64,000 nucleotides of DNA from Symbiodinium microadriaticum. Lineage: Eukaryota; Sar; Dinophyceae; Suessiales; Symbiodiniaceae. The notes under the pieces are model-generated. The model was not told the origin of the DNA. It ran no database searches and saw only the letters and a program-made list of their open reading frames with translations. The stretch is taken from assembly GCA_001939145.1 (NCBI GenBank), contig LSRX01000073.1, positions 616,420-680,419 of the forward strand, in the 5' to 3' direction. This document shows positions 10,171-21,151 of this stretch, piece by piece (position 1 is the stretch's first letter; every line of letters begins with the position of its first letter). A program made the translations under genes and the position numbers.

Positions 10171-10429
10171 ATACTCTTCAGGCTTCTCTGAGCAGCCAAG
10201 CGTTCGAGACAGTCGTGATGCTCTTGTTATCGCTACTTGATTTCAGGATGGCAAGTTTAGGGTTTAGGGCTTAAGGTTCGTTTAAGCTCAGAAGTCAGGG
10301 CTTGCGATGGTCTTCCAATCCAACCCAGAATCTACGCCGTTGATTTAGTTACCACTCCTCTAGGCGGGATGCTCGCCACATATTCATCATGAGCCAACGT
10401 GGAGCTGCACATAGTCCAGTCAGCTCACA

Positions 10430-10534
10430 TGGGTAGTTCTCTAAATTAGGGTACCTTTTTGGAGCCTCCAGTCTAGTACGCCACCCTTTTGAAAAAGGAC
10501 CCCCAAAAAGGACCCTAATTTAGAGAACTACCCA
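10430..10534. mobile_element. Family A element (A3)
   Basis: Complete copy, TGGGTAGTTCTCTAAATTAG to the inverted end, flanked by CACA on both sides (possible 4-bp target duplication). Downstream it shares about 50 bases with the copy at 12591-12694. A separate worn right end lies at 10660-10696. Confidence 0.88.
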
Positions 10535-10768
10535 CACAGAGCCCTTACAGTACCCTGATAGCAACCCTATAGAAGCCCCCCCAAATTTAGAGAACCCTAA
10601 TCCCCAAACTCTTACCCTAAACCCTAAACCCTAAACCCCTAATTTAGAGAACCCTTAAGGAACCCAAACAGGGACCCTACTTTGGAGAACTGCCCCGCAT
10701 TGTCAGGTCACGTCGTGTCCTGGGAGAAGAAAGCCCTCGAGGCAAGTCCGAAAACCCAACCCTTTTAA

Positions 10769-10868
10769 GGTTTAGGGTTATAGGGTTATAGGGTTATAGG
10801 GTTATAGGTTATAGGGTTTAGGGTTATAGGGTTATAGGGTTATAGGGGCTTAGGGGTTTAGGGGTTAT
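10769..10868 (+). repeat. Array of TTATAGGG units, telomere-like variant
   Basis: About ten copies of GGGTTATA interspersed with TTTAGGG. The unit matches GGTTATAAGTAGGGTTATAA of the adjoining element D1, whose left arm the array seems to have replaced. Confidence 0.85.
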
Positions 10869-10956
10869 AAGTAGGGTTATAACTGGGCGAACTCCATTTA
10901 GGCTACTTATAACTCTACTTACAACCTACTTACTAAGTGCCCTGGGCCTCTAAGTA
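10862..10956. mobile_element. Family D element (D1), left arm lost
   Basis: The right arm CCTACTTACTAAGTGCCCTG is intact and ends CCTCTAAGTA; the left arm is replaced by the TTATAGGG array. Confidence 0.75.
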
Positions 10957-11288
10957 ACCCCATTGGAAGCCCTTGTTTCCCGAACTGGATCCTGACACAT
11001 CACAAATGTCCATGCTTCCGGATCGCAGCAGAAGTAGAAGTAGTAGGAGTCGTCTGCTGTTGCTGCTAGTCCTACCTCTGTTCAGTGTGTGTTGAAGCGG
11101 CTGCAGCGACAATGTTTCGCTGTAGGATGAAGACCCCCGGTAACTTTTCTAACTGTTAAATGCCTGAAGACCGCAATCTTGCGCGCCTTGACGGGCGACG
11201 GGAGGTGGCCCCGAGCTATCCTGCGGCGTGCCCAGGAGTGCTTGGGGTTTGCGTAGCTTAGGATTTCAGAGAGGCATCTGGTCTCCAT
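10934..11288 (-). CDS. Candidate gene fragments, unknown product
   Basis: Two open segments on the minus strand. The 5' one (11288-11082) starts with ATG and runs 68 codons to TGA, rich in basic residues. The 3' one (about 11058-10934) ends ..YLEAQGT before the GTAAGTAGG donor inside element D1, a wording almost identical to the exon before element D2 in the gene at 12396-12721. I could not find the intron that joins the two segments, nor a downstream acceptor in the correct phase, perhaps because the left half of D1 was overwritten by the telomere-like array. Confidence 0.32.
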
Positions 11289-11544
11289 TGTCGTTCCTTT
11301 TCCTTTCTTGTTTTTCGTTGATCCAGTTCTATACTTAGCCTATATGGTAGCCCGAAAAATGAATTACAATGGAGACTACACATACTCCCAAGCACTAAAC
11401 CCTAAACCCTATAAACCCCCAACCCTAAACCCTAAACCCTTATACAGAGTCAAGGTTGTTAGCTGGAGGTTTTGCGAGCTTGGGCGTTTGAGCCTGGACC
11501 TCCAAGAGGTAAGAGACAAAGCAGAGGATACATAGCTATATGTA

Positions 11545-11645
11545 TATATATATACACACACCTATTCATTACTTATCTATTTACTTATTTATGCATGCAC
11601 ACACACATATATATATATATATATACATACATACACTTACATGTG

Positions 11646-11676
<31 letters not shown>

Positions 11677-11682
11677 GTATAC

Positions 11683-11731
<49 letters not shown>

Positions 11732-11740
11732 TAGTGTAGA
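11545..11740. repeat. (TA)n-rich microsatellite
   Basis: Long TATATA runs with CACA and TACA interruptions, ending in a pure (TA) tract of about 33 bases. Between 11741 and 12100 I see only a GAAA/GATC-rich stretch and a GATGAT run. Confidence 0.95.
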
Positions 11741-12104
11741 TAAATAGACTGCTAGATCGAAAGAAAGAAAGATCGATTACTAGTTAAACATTAATATGGT
11801 ACCTATGTACATTTATCTATTTACGTATACCATAATATGACAATGATCGGGATATTGGATCGAGTCAATGCTGTAGCTCCGGACGATGATGATGACGATG
11901 ATCTGCGACCGCTAGGCTCGAACTTGAACTGAAAGAGCGCCAGAGGACAACTAATACTCAGCCAGTAATAATTATGAGATCGTCACGCTTGTCTTTGATT
12001 CATGCATCAGCCAGGTAGGCATGGTTTATAGGAGAACGGGACTTTCGAAAACATCACTACAGGTGCCTTAACAATTAGAAGAGGGCTTGGATGGGTGAGA
12101 AATA

Positions 12105-12206
12105 CCGTAGCTCGTTTCTGGGCCACCGGGCAAGCGTTCCATAGCCTCTGCGGCCGCCTGCACTCCGAGCGCCACAGCCTCCTTGTAGCTCATGCCTCGG
12201 GCTAAT
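12105..12206 (-). CDS. Candidate alanine-rich exon
   Basis: An open frame on the minus strand (..MSYKEAVALGVQAAAEAMERL..) reads as an amphipathic helix and ends at a possible donor TACG|GTATTTC. No downstream exon was fixed. Alanine-rich frames also arise by chance in GC-rich DNA, so support is limited. Confidence 0.3.
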
Positions 12207-12395
12207 ATGCTACTATGATTAGGGTTTAGGATTCAGGTTTTTGGATGATATGATGACATGTGCTACGATAACGAACATGCGATAACATACTGCGATTTTC
12301 TATAAAAATAGCACACTGCGCCCCGATGTACTAAACTTTAGAACCCAAGCCCTCTAAACGTCAACACCTAGAAAACCCTGCAAGCTCTTATGCAG

Positions 12396-12721
12396 ACGAA
12401 ACCTGCGGGCAGTGCTTCGACTTTGAGCCTTTGGGGTCGAGGGTTTGCCACTTACTTAGAGGTCCACGGGACTTAGTAAGTAGGTTATAAGACAAGTCGC
12501 CTAAATGGAGTTACCCCAATTAAAACCCTACTTATAACCGGCTTACTAAGTCCCCTGGGCCTCCAAGTAGAGCGTTTGGGGTTTTGGACTTGGGTAGTTC
12601 TCCTAAACTAGGATCCCTTTTCGAGTCCTTTTTATAAAGGTGCCGTGCTATGTTGGGGACCCCAAAAAAGGACCCTAATTTAGAGAACTACCCACATAAA
12701 GCCCTTACAGTACCCTCATAG
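12396..12721 (+). CDS. Candidate three-exon 3' gene end using elements D2 and A4 as introns
   Basis: Exons are 12396-12475, 12551-12593 and 12686-12721. The first starts after TTATGCAG and ends ACTTA|GTAAGTAGG, where the donor is inside the terminal repeat of D2. The acceptor TTACTAAG lies in its other terminal repeat. The 43-base middle exon ends TGG|GTAGTTC at element A4, whose TTTAGAG serves as acceptor, and TAG follows at 12719-12721. Phases 2 and 0 agree at both junctions. The product is unknown and the 5' end was not found. The last exon lies within sequence shared with copy A3, so it may be element-derived rather than gene-specific. Confidence 0.45.
12453..12569. mobile_element. Family D element (D2)
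   Basis: TACTTAGAGGTCCACGGGAC at the left and TCCCCTGGGCCTCCAAGTA at the right. The internal marker (GGAGTTACCCC) is opposite to that in copies at 26016 and 44040, so it was inserted in the other orientation. Confidence 0.88.
12591..12694. mobile_element. Family A element (A4)
   Basis: Begins 22 bases after D2 ends. Both family A termini are intact. Confidence 0.88.
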
Positions 12722-12765
12722 AAACCCTATAGAAACCCGATAGATCCCCTTAAGGAACCCTAAAA
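12695..12765 (+). repeat. Tail shared by two family A copies
   Basis: The sequence after A4 (..GCCCTTACAGTACCCTCATA..) matches the sequence after A3 at 10535-10585, so the mobile unit may be longer than the palindrome. Confidence 0.6.
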
Positions 12766-12905
12766 CGGCCCTGTGGTGGGTGGGGGGGGGGCGGGGGGGG
12801 GGGCTTAGGACTGGGAGCCAGCAAAACCACTAAGGCCACAGTGAGGGCCTTGGGTGCATCTGTAGGATGCAGGGCTTAGGGTCTCAGCTTCTTCAGCAGC
12901 TCACC

Positions 12906-12935
12906 TAAACCCTAAACCCTAAACCCCTAAACCCA
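12906..12935 (-). repeat. Telomere-like block
   Basis: Four CCCTAAA units. A G-rich run precedes it at 12777-12804. Confidence 0.8.
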
Positions 12936-13570
12936 AGACTGGTTTCGGGGTTAAGGGGGTTGGCAAGCTTGCCACAGACAAAGTCAACCCTGCAAGAGCT
13001 AAGTTGCAGGATGCGTCCGCACAACCAAAGCCAAACGTAGAGACCCGAAGCCGCCGCAGACCCCCCGTTTCATGGTAAGCAAACTTATGGGGAGCTGTGA
13101 ATGCAAGACTAACCCATAAGAACCAGAAGCCCGAAGCCCTAGTTATCAGTAGTTCTAACCAAGCCAGGTCAGATAGTCTGCCCAGCGACCTCTATTGGAA
13201 GTCCACAAGACAAACTACTGAACTCTTCGTCGTGGGATGGCATCGCTGCTTTGAGCTCCATTGTGGTTTGCAATCAGGGCTTTGGGTTTAGGGCTTAGGG
13301 TTCTGGGATACCAGAGGTTAAAACTTGCTGTGCCATCTCGAGTATGCACGAGTTTGAGTGTTTCTGAAACGTGGAAGGATGCCCACGCACCTGAGGTCCC
13401 TCCACATTGTGTCCATAGGTACTGAAGAAAGCAAAGAGCAACAGCACACAATCTACCTAAACCCTAAACCCTAAACTCAGGACAGGGCCTGTAGACAAGG
13501 CATGATCTTGCGCTGCAGCGCCCACAGCTGCAGCTGTGTCCTCAAGGTTCGTTCTCGGGCACAAACATAG

Positions 13571-13685
13571 GGGCTTTAGTTCATAACTAGAATGGGGTTT
13601 TGGGGTATATACTATGCGAAAATGATGATAAGGAACCCCCAAAATAGTGTAGGTAATCATTTAGGCCTCTATATTAATTATGGGG
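13571..13685. mobile_element. Palindromic element, family M (copy 2)
   Basis: Shares the TTAGAATGGGGTTTTGGGG-type core and the AGGCCTCTATATTAATTATG end with the family M copy at 20620-20727. It may be the intron before the exon that starts at 13703. Confidence 0.6.
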
Positions 13686-13702
13686 GCGTGGGCACTCAAT
13701 AG

Positions 13703-13883
13703 GTGGTCGAAGTGTCGAGGGATGCAGCGGTGCATGCAAGGGGTCAGGCCCCCTGCGCCATGAATAATGCGGTTGATGATATAAGCATAGTTTAGGGTCC
13801 TTGAGGTAGTGCGGGATTTATATCATCAACAGTGGGCATGCACGTATTCGGGTTTATGGGGCTTGGGAGACATGCAGCTGTGA
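13703..13883 (+). CDS. Candidate two-exon segment spliced at element B3
   Basis: Exon 13703-13771 follows a CAATAG acceptor and ends ACG-type GCG|GTTGATG. The intron 13772-13832 is element B3, only 61 bp, ending CATCAACAG. The next exon runs to TGA at 13881-13883. The junction is phase 0 with both sides open. Beyond the TGA the frame is open again for a long way, so an additional intron is possible. The product is not recognised. Confidence 0.4.
13768..13834. mobile_element. Family B element (B3), internally deleted
   Basis: At 67 bp the shortest full B copy: TGCGGTTGATGATATAAGCA to GGATTTATATCATCAACAGT. Both termini and the CAG end are kept. Confidence 0.85.
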
Positions 13884-13963
13884 GCAATAAGTAGGACGGG
13901 AAATGCCGAACACATCATGACAACCAGGGACCTCGCACAAGTTTCGAAGATGGTCTCTGGGTT

Positions 13964-14048
13964 GGGTCCTCCGGCGCCAGTGCAGGTCCATCATAAAACC
14001 CTAAGCTCTAAACCCTGGGGTCCTCCGGCGACAGTGTAGGTCCATCGT
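13964..14048. repeat. 31-bp direct repeat flanking a telomere-like block
   Basis: GGGTCCTCCGGCG..GGTCCATC at 13964-13994 recurs at 14018-14048 with few mismatches, and the bases between are CCCTAAGCTCTAAACCCT. Confidence 0.8.
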
Positions 14049-14334
14049 AGTATGGGGGCCGTCTCGTGGCCACGGTTGTGGACCTTTCAGGGCTGGAAGC
14101 TTGGATGTAAGGGCTTAAGGGTTGAGGGTACGTAGGTGCGGTTGCCGAGCTCATAAGCTCACTAAGGCTTGAAGCTTCAGTGCTACTGGGCATGATATAA
14201 TGACCCGAAAGGCTAAAAGTGCAGTGCTACTGGGGATGATATACAGTCCCGCAAAGTGTAAAGTGAACTTATAATCAGCTTCTGAGAGTTCTTTCGCAGA
14301 CCCTGCCCCTGCCACTACACCCTAAGCTTTAAAC

Positions 14335-14620
14335 TCTATCAGCCCTACAAACCCCCAACCCTAAACGCTAAACCCCAAACCCTAAACCCCAAACCCTAAA
14401 CGCGATGCCCTGGACCCGCGCCTCGTGGTGGAGCTGGTCGTCGAGGATGTGGTGGTGGTCGCCGTGGTCGGCTTCGGGAAGCGACCCTTGGCAATCCTGG
14501 GCACCACGGTTTAGGGTTTAGGGTTTATAGGGCTTAGGGTTTAGGCTTTAGGGTTTAGGGTTTATGTTTAGGCTTTAGGGTTTATGTTTAGGGTTTAGGG
14601 TTTAGGGTTTATAGGATTTA
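14335..14620. repeat. Two telomere-like blocks in opposite orientations
   Basis: CCCTAAA units at 14335-14400, a GC-rich unique spacer, then TTTAGGG and TTTATGTTTAGG units at 14508-14620. A further CCCTAAA run lies at 14742-14805. Confidence 0.85.
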
Positions 14621-14819
14621 TGGATTACGAAAGTCTAGTCAAGGTTTGGGGTTTAGGGCTTAGGGTTCAAAGCATTAAGCAAGACTAACTTAAAGGGTCT
14701 AGCCTAGGGCTGAGATTTGGAATTTTCGCATTAGGGCTTAGCCCTAAACCCTATAATATAACCCCTAAACCCTAAAACTAAATCCTAAACCCTAAGCCCT
14801 ATATAGGATTCTCGAGACT

Positions 14820-15300
14820 TTGGGGCCTGGGGATTTGCGCCGCAGTGCAGGGTAGTTACAGGGGTGCAGTATCTGTAGGAAGACCTGTGGCTGCGAGAGC
14901 CATACGTAAGCATCCCCCTCTAAAGAAAACTCGCCAATCATGCGTTAGGATGAAGCTTGTTTCGATGTCTTGTCTGAGTCTAAGGGGTGTGTGTAGTACA
15001 AGAGTTTCAGAGCGCTAACGGAGTTGAGCATTCCTGGAAGCATCCTTCATCCTATCGACTCTTGGAAAAAGGACATCTTCGAGGAAACCTTGAGAGCTAT
15101 GCGCATGACGGTGTAGCCTTGCATCAGATTCGATTCGCTGCGGATGACAACTGAGCCGGAAGCAGAGGGGCCTAGTGTTGCTGATTTGCTTCTCTGTCTT
15201 CCGCCCTGACTTTGTCTGCCGCTTCCAAGTTCCAGGACCTTAATATGGGGACCATAATAATTAGAAAGAGTTTTTGGTGGCATTTTAAACGCTTATCATA
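14820..15300. other. Unique sequence with an open minus-strand frame
   Basis: A minus-strand frame (15047-15283) is open and serine and arginine rich near 15120-15240, with a possible donor AAG|GTTTCC. It is not distinguishable from chance by length and I could not place neighbouring exons. Confidence 0.25.
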
Positions 15301-15368
15301 AACTGGAAACCCTAAGGAATACCAGTGGTAACTATTGCGACCCCTAGTTGATGGGCCAGGGGTGCGCC

Positions 15369-15528
15369 CCTAAACCCTGAACCCTGAAGCCTAAATCCTA
15401 AACCCTGAACCCTAAGCCCTAAATAAACCCTAAATCCTACACCCTAAACCCTAAACCCTAAATCCCAAACCCTAAATCCTTAAACCCTAAACCCTAAATC
15501 CTTAAACCCTCAACCCTAAACCCTTATC
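15369..15528 (-). repeat. Telomere-like block, CCCTAAA orientation
   Basis: CCCTAAA, CCCTAAATCC and CCCTGAACC units. Confidence 0.88.
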
Positions 15529-15646
15529 AGCTAGGGATCTTCAAACCCGTTGGCCTGGTAACAAACATCCCACTGACCACAGCAAAGAAGCATTGGATTA
15601 CCAGCGACTCCAAAGCCTGTCAATTAAGCAATACCCTATAAGTCTA

Positions 15647-15735
15647 TAAGGGTCCAAGTACCTAATAATCATATACTCTGCTGAATACTAACTTACAAAA
15701 CTACCAGTCCTAACCCAAGTACATGATCCCTTGGG
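15647..15735. mobile_element. Family H element (H2)
   Basis: AAGGGTCCAAGTACCTAATA at the left; the right arm is worn (CAAGTACATGATCCCTTGGG). Confidence 0.65.
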
Positions 15736-15739
15736 GATA

Positions 15740-17770
15740 TGCAGTAAATCTCGTGAAGTTTCTCCTATAATTTATGGCTGTATTCCTCACTTCAAGGGTT
15801 TTGGAGTCTCTGCGGAGGAGTCTTTAGGGTCTAGGGCAAGATTTGTTTTGATTGTGTCATTCAGCAATGCAGAACTGTCAGTGTCTACAAGGTCTATGGT
15901 TATAGAGGCTGTACAGAGTGATCTGCGAAGGAGCTATAGTTGCTAGCATGGCGACTGGAGTCACTACGATTAGCATCGCCGCCTATACCCTGCGGCTAAT
16001 GTGAATCTGAATTTACATCCTACAAATCTTTCCTGCGGAAGAAGTACCACAATATTTTTAGTGCCACTGAGCACCATCTCAAAAACAAGACCCTGCATCA
16101 TAAGGATCCTGAAAAAACTTATTAAGGATTCCTCAAAACTACCTTTTTCAGGACTTGCATAGAAAAATCATAGTATGGCACCCTAGGCCCTAGAACAGGT
16201 ACTGTGTAAACTACCCTCTTAAGTACGTGTATAGGGAAAACGTAGTCAGGCACCCTACAAGAGGTACTCGGCTTAGGGTTTAGGGTTGTGCTGCCGAGCT
16301 GAGGTCTACACAGCTCTTTCATAGTCCTCGCGGCGGCAAGTGCCGCGGCTTCGGCAGCCACCTCCTGCGAAACGGAGTTTTAGGATTTAGGGTTTTTGGG
16401 CTTAGGGTTTAGGGTGGTACTCTGACTGAAGAATTACCCTAAATACCTTAACCCTAGACAACCAAACCCTAGACCCTCAAAGACCAAACCCTAAACCCGA
16501 AACAACCAAACCCTAATTGAACATTAAACCCTCAAAGCTGCAATCCCTGTTCAAAGTCCTAAACCCAGCAGACCCTAAAACCTAAAGCCCCCACGGCTTT
16601 GGTCCGTGTCCCGGAACCCTGAACCATCAGTGCTTTCTTGAAACCTTTTGAGCCTAAGCGGCGCTTAGATCACAAAAAACGCCAAACCCTAAACCCTCAG
16701 TCCATAAGCTGATCCACAAGCCGTAAACCCGCGGGAAGGATATCTAGAACCCAGCTTCGATTGAATCCTCGAAGCTTCTGCTTGCGTGGTTAAGCCTCGA
16801 GGATCCAGAGTAACTACCTGATATTTCCTACCCTGAGTAATCCTGTGGGATGATATCTGGGGACGGTATATTTCGACCCGTTCAGGGCAGGTTTAGGGGT
16901 TTAGGGGTTTAGGGGTTTAGGGTTTAGGGGTTTAGGGGTTTAGGGCTTAGGGGTTTAGGGTTTAGGGTTTACGGTTTAGAGTTCAGGAGCTTGTGGAAGC
17001 TGCCTGGCTTTGCTACGACTATGTCGGCCCACCGTTCTTCATCAATGGAATCGGGTTGGGCGGCTATAGTCGACGAAGCTTAGATAGCTGCCTGACATTT
17101 TACGAAATTCGTAACATGGCTGTTGTCCCTTAACCCTAAACCGTAAACCCTGAACCCTAAGCCCTAGACCCTAAACCCTAAACGCCAAAACTCAAACCCT
17201 ATAGGGTTCATGTCCCGAACTCCTGAACCCTGGCCTGACAGCCCCACACACCTCGAGGCTTAGGGTTGAGGGTTCTCTCTTGTTCAGTATCCTTGGTGAA
17301 AAACTAACATGTGAAAGGGCTAATTGTGAACATGAAGGAATATATAGGCAGGGATTATGGTACACCACAAAAGTTCAATGTTACCTACCTCTAGGGAAAA
17401 CTTAGGGATTCTAGTACCCCCGCCAGGTTAAGAGTTACCTATACTCTACTACGAAAGGGTTGAGACCACGGAGCCTTTGTTGCACCAGAGGCCAATGCTG
17501 CACGTTCGGCCGCACGCCCGGCGGCCGCGGCCGTGTCCTGTCGCTGTCGAGGCGCGATTGAGCCCAAGGTTCGTGCGGACTGAGTTACTGTTTAGGGTTC
17601 AGGGTTTAGTAGCTTGACCTGAAGGCTGGCTAGCACGAGCAGGACTAACTGATGTGTTGGCATTTCCAGGAAGAGCGTTAAGCACCTTAGCTTGCAAGGA
17701 TTCATGCTTCGAGTATCAATAGGCGCAGCATGCAGACCAAAAGCCGACTCAGATGTATCGTGCGTATGAT
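15740..17770. other. Region without a supported gene
   Basis: It holds telomere-like blocks at 16260-16285, 16385-16510, 16890-16985 and 17131-17200, and a short minus-strand alanine-rich frame near 16292-16360 (..EVAAEAAALAAARTMKE..) after a TTTCGCAG acceptor. That frame could be an isolated exon. Confidence 0.5.
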
Positions 17771-17825
17771 ACTTAGAGGCCCAGGGGACTTAAGTAGAGG
17801 TATAAGTACCCTCATAAGTCTGCAG
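17770..17825. mobile_element. Family D element (D3), left half only
   Basis: TACTTAGAGGCCCAGGGGAC is intact and the remainder is lost. A plus-strand frame is open through it (17730-17915), so the fragment may have been taken into an exon. Confidence 0.6.
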
Positions 17826-17916
17826 CAGCTTGCTATGTCTCCTGATTCCCAACCCAGACAGAACTCCGACATCACGAAATCCTACACCCTGAACCTAACC
17901 CCTACGTCCTCATAAG

Positions 17917-18007
17917 CCCATGTCTAGTATATAGTTCGGCCTTTAGAGGGGTTCCTATGCAGGTACTTTAAGGCCTAAACAAAAACTATATGGGCACATG
18001 GAGCCTT
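17917..18007. mobile_element. Family K element (copy)
   Basis: CCATGTCTAGTATATAGTTC on the left pairs with AACTATATGGGCACATGG on the right. Confidence 0.6.
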
Positions 18008-18715
18008 ATGCCCTAAACCCCTAGGGTACCCTCATAGAATCATTTCAAGGAACCCTATTTAGGTACATGAAGCCTTAATAAGCAACTCGAAATCACACAC
18101 TGCAAAGACATGCACCGATCAGTCGGACACCGTCCTCGACCGACATTGTGGGACCTCGGTTGTTTCACGGTTTAAGGGTTCAGTGTTCAGGGTTTAAGGG
18201 TTTAGGGCTTTGGCGTTGATGGCGGGGAGAGGCATGAAGTGTGGGCTTTTGTGAGGGGAATTACCCAGTTTTGGGTTGAAGGGTGATGTCGGGGCCGAAG
18301 CCGAGGGTTTAGGGTTTAGGGTGATTATAGCCCGAAGCACCAGCGAAATGTCTCAACACCGCATGTCTGCCTGTATCTACCTACAACCGGGTGAAGAAAG
18401 GCAAATCAACCGCTAGCAGGCCTTCTTCAGAAGACATTTACAATCAGGGTTTGGGCATGTTCTTTTGGGATTTAGGGGCTAGGGGTTCGGCTTTTACAGG
18501 GCGAAGGCCTGCGTGCAGCCTCGCGCCTACAACAGACCGCTCTCATGCAAACACTGGCTGTGGCATGTGTGGTGAGACGGGCAGGTGCCGCACAGATTTA
18601 GGTCCTCCATGACCCTCCGTATTCTACGCTTCTCGGCCTCTCTCTTGGAAAGCCAAAAATACTGACAATACACGTCTTAGGGCCTTGCCAATCGATTTTG
18701 AAGCCCTGAACCAGC

Positions 18716-18810
18716 AACCCTAACCCCTAAACCCTAAACCCCTAAACCCTAAACCCTAAACCCCTAAACCCTAAACCCCTAAACCCTAAACCCCTAAACC
18801 CTGAACCCTA
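18716..18810 (-). repeat. Telomere-like block, CCCTAAA and CCCCTAAA units
   Basis: Regular alternation of 7- and 8-base units. The stretch 18010-18715 holds scattered TTTAGGG words and no gene I can support. Confidence 0.9.
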
Positions 18811-18909
18811 AGACCCTGAGGCCTCAAGCAAACGTCTCAGCCCGACACGCTCTAATAAAAGCGGTCTTCTGTCTTAGAAGAAGGCCTTGGGGTAAATGAG
18901 AAGACAAAA

Positions 18910-18974
18910 GACTATCTATATAGATAGATAGATAGATAGATAGATAGACAGATAGATAGATAGATAGATAGATA
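18910..18974. repeat. (TAGA)n microsatellite joined to a telomere-like block
   Basis: GATA units run directly into TTTAGGG units at 18975-19020. Confidence 0.9.
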
Positions 18975-19150
18975 GGGTTTAGGGTTTAGGGTTTAGGGTG
19001 TTTAGGGTTTATATAGGGTTCAGGGCTATAAGAACTCTAAGGAACAATGCTGGAACCACAAGGAAGGACCAACAAGTGCGGTCCATAGAGTTGGACACTA
19101 GGTCCGCGACTCCCCAACTCCTACAGCACCGAACACGGAAAACCTCAACC

Positions 19151-19181
<31 letters not shown>

Positions 19182-19270
19182 CACCCTCGCAACGCTCACA
19201 CGCAGGGGTTTTGGGGTCATTATAGTTGTAGTCTAGCTTGTGTCATCACTAGCTATCCAGACCCCTCTAT

Positions 19271-19370
19271 TGGGTAGTTCTCTAAATTAAGGTCCCTTTC
19301 TAGGTCCCCAATATAGCACGGCACCTTTATAAAAGGACCCTAAAAGGGACCCTAATTTAGAAAACGAGCC
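19271..19370. mobile_element. Family A element (A5)
   Basis: TGGGTAGTTCTCTAAATTAA at the left; the right end is worn (TTTAGAAAACGAGCCT). The sequence 19371-20530 holds telomere-like words at 20200-20350 and 20455-20490 and no gene I can support. Confidence 0.8.
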
Positions 19371-20533
19371 TATAACATCCCTAGGTATCTTCATCCCAAA
19401 CCCCGCACAGACACCCAACAAAAATCCGGAGCACCAGCCTGCTGGTGTGGTCGGGGTTTCCGTGGTGGACACATGCCGATGCTCCTGCAGATCATTCTGA
19501 GGTTTGCGCGTAGGGATTTCTAGATCTTTCGTCCTTGGGATGTTGTGAAACTTGTGGTTTGGGTGGAAACCTTCGAACCTAAAAGATCTCAGAACTCAAT
19601 GCTGGACCTATACCGTCAAATGGTTCAGTCCTATCTTATACTCCTACAATCCTACAATGTCCTACACTAGGGCCGGATGCCTCTGAACTCTAAACAGAAC
19701 AGGACTCACAACACAGAGCCATGTCAAACAGCAAAGTAGTTTGGTGCACTGCCAACAAAGCTGCTAGGATTCAGGGTGCACACTATTGCAGGGGCCTGAA
19801 TCAATAGAAAAGGGTTTTGGGGCCTGATCTAGTATGTTTATACATTAAAAACCCTTAAAGATCAATATTGGTTATTGTTGAGGCAACCATGGTTCTCGAA
19901 ATTTAAGTGTTAGGGATAAGGTAAAGTAGATGGTTTGAGGGCCCAGCAGAAGCTGAAACCCTAGACGGCTCCAGGCCGCAAAGTTGATCCGAAAAGATTG
20001 CAGCTGTAGGCCCCAAACTCTTGTTCCTAAACCTCCCTAATGCCTAAATCCTGAAGCATTCAAAACCCGAAGTCCTACACCCCCAACTCTGATACTCTAG
20101 CTCCCACACCTAAAATAAAGCCCCTAGAAGGGGTGGTGCAGGGGGTGTAGGAAACCCAAAAACCCATTAAAGCCCTGGAGCCCTAAACTCTAAACTCCCA
20201 AGTTTATAAACCCTGAAAGCCTTATAAACCCCAAAAAACTTTACACACCCTAAACCTTATAAACGCTACACCCCCAAACCCCTAAACACCTTATGCACCC
20301 TAGACCCTAAACCCCTGAACATCCCTAAACCTTATAAGCCCCAAACCCCAGAGCCGCCAAAACCCCGCAAAAAGCAGGCCTGGATCTCCCTCCAGGCAGA
20401 GGCCTCGATGTCCTGGCACAGGTGGTTTTAGTCTCACAGGGTTGCGGCTTTAGGGGTTTAGGAGCTGTAGCGGTTTAGGGTTTAGGGTTTAGTGTTTTGG
20501 GTGTCTCCTAGTAGAAAAACATGGGTTGGGCGG

Positions 20534-20852
20534 TTAAAGAAGTTTAGCGACTGGCTCTGCTGTGAGGTTTAGGATGAGGGGACTTGCTGAGCTCCTCCAT
20601 TCCAACAGGATCCAGATAATGTAGGGGCCTTAATAATTCGAACAGGGTGTTGGGGGCTTCCTTATTATAACTATAGTCTAATATCCCCCCAAACCCTATT
20701 CTAATTATTAAGGCGCCTATATTACACAGAAAGTGCGGCATAAAATGCCCAATGACCATACATACGGACATTAATTCCCACATGGATGTGGGCGCTCTTG
20801 GATTGCAGTCTCTTCTTTGGTTACAGTGGTTCCTTGTTACCGAGAATGACAA
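20534..20852 (-). CDS. Candidate two-exon gene end, unknown product, hydrophobic C-terminus
   Basis: Minus-strand exons are about 20852-20726 and 20628-20534. The donor TCTGT|GTAATATAGG and acceptor TTATTAAG lie in the two ends of the family M element, and the junction is phase 1. The second exon gives ..YIIWILLEWRSSASPLIL.. and ends in TAA at 20534-20536. The hydrophobic stretch near the end could be a membrane segment. The start was not fixed; the frame is open up to 20852. Another frame is also open across the element without splicing, so transcript data are needed to choose. Confidence 0.48.
20620..20727. mobile_element. Palindromic element, family M (copy 1), candidate intron
   Basis: TGTAGGGGCCTTAATAATTC on the left pairs with TAATTATTAAGGCGCCTATA on the right. 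Confidence 0.82.
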
Positions 20853-21151
20853 CAAAACCCTACTCTGGCGGGTATGGGTAGGCTTCAGGTTCAGGGTTGA
20901 GGGATGAGGACTTTCAGGGCCGGGGGCATCAGGGTGTAGGAAGTTGTGGCCATGGATTGAGGTTACTTGCGTACAAAAATAACCATGTTCAAGAAGATGT
21001 TAGCCGCTTATGTTACGACTTTGCTTCCCTAAACCCTAAACCCTAAATCCTAAACCCTAAACCCTAAATCCAAAACCCCCAAACCCTTCTGATTCTGTTG
21101 CCAGACCTGTCCCATTCCAGGTTTCAAGTTCTGAGCCGCACAACTCAGGAG

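Noticed and set aside
11472-11747. ORFs of 64-91 codons rich in Ile and Tyr
   Set aside because: They translate a (TA)n microsatellite.
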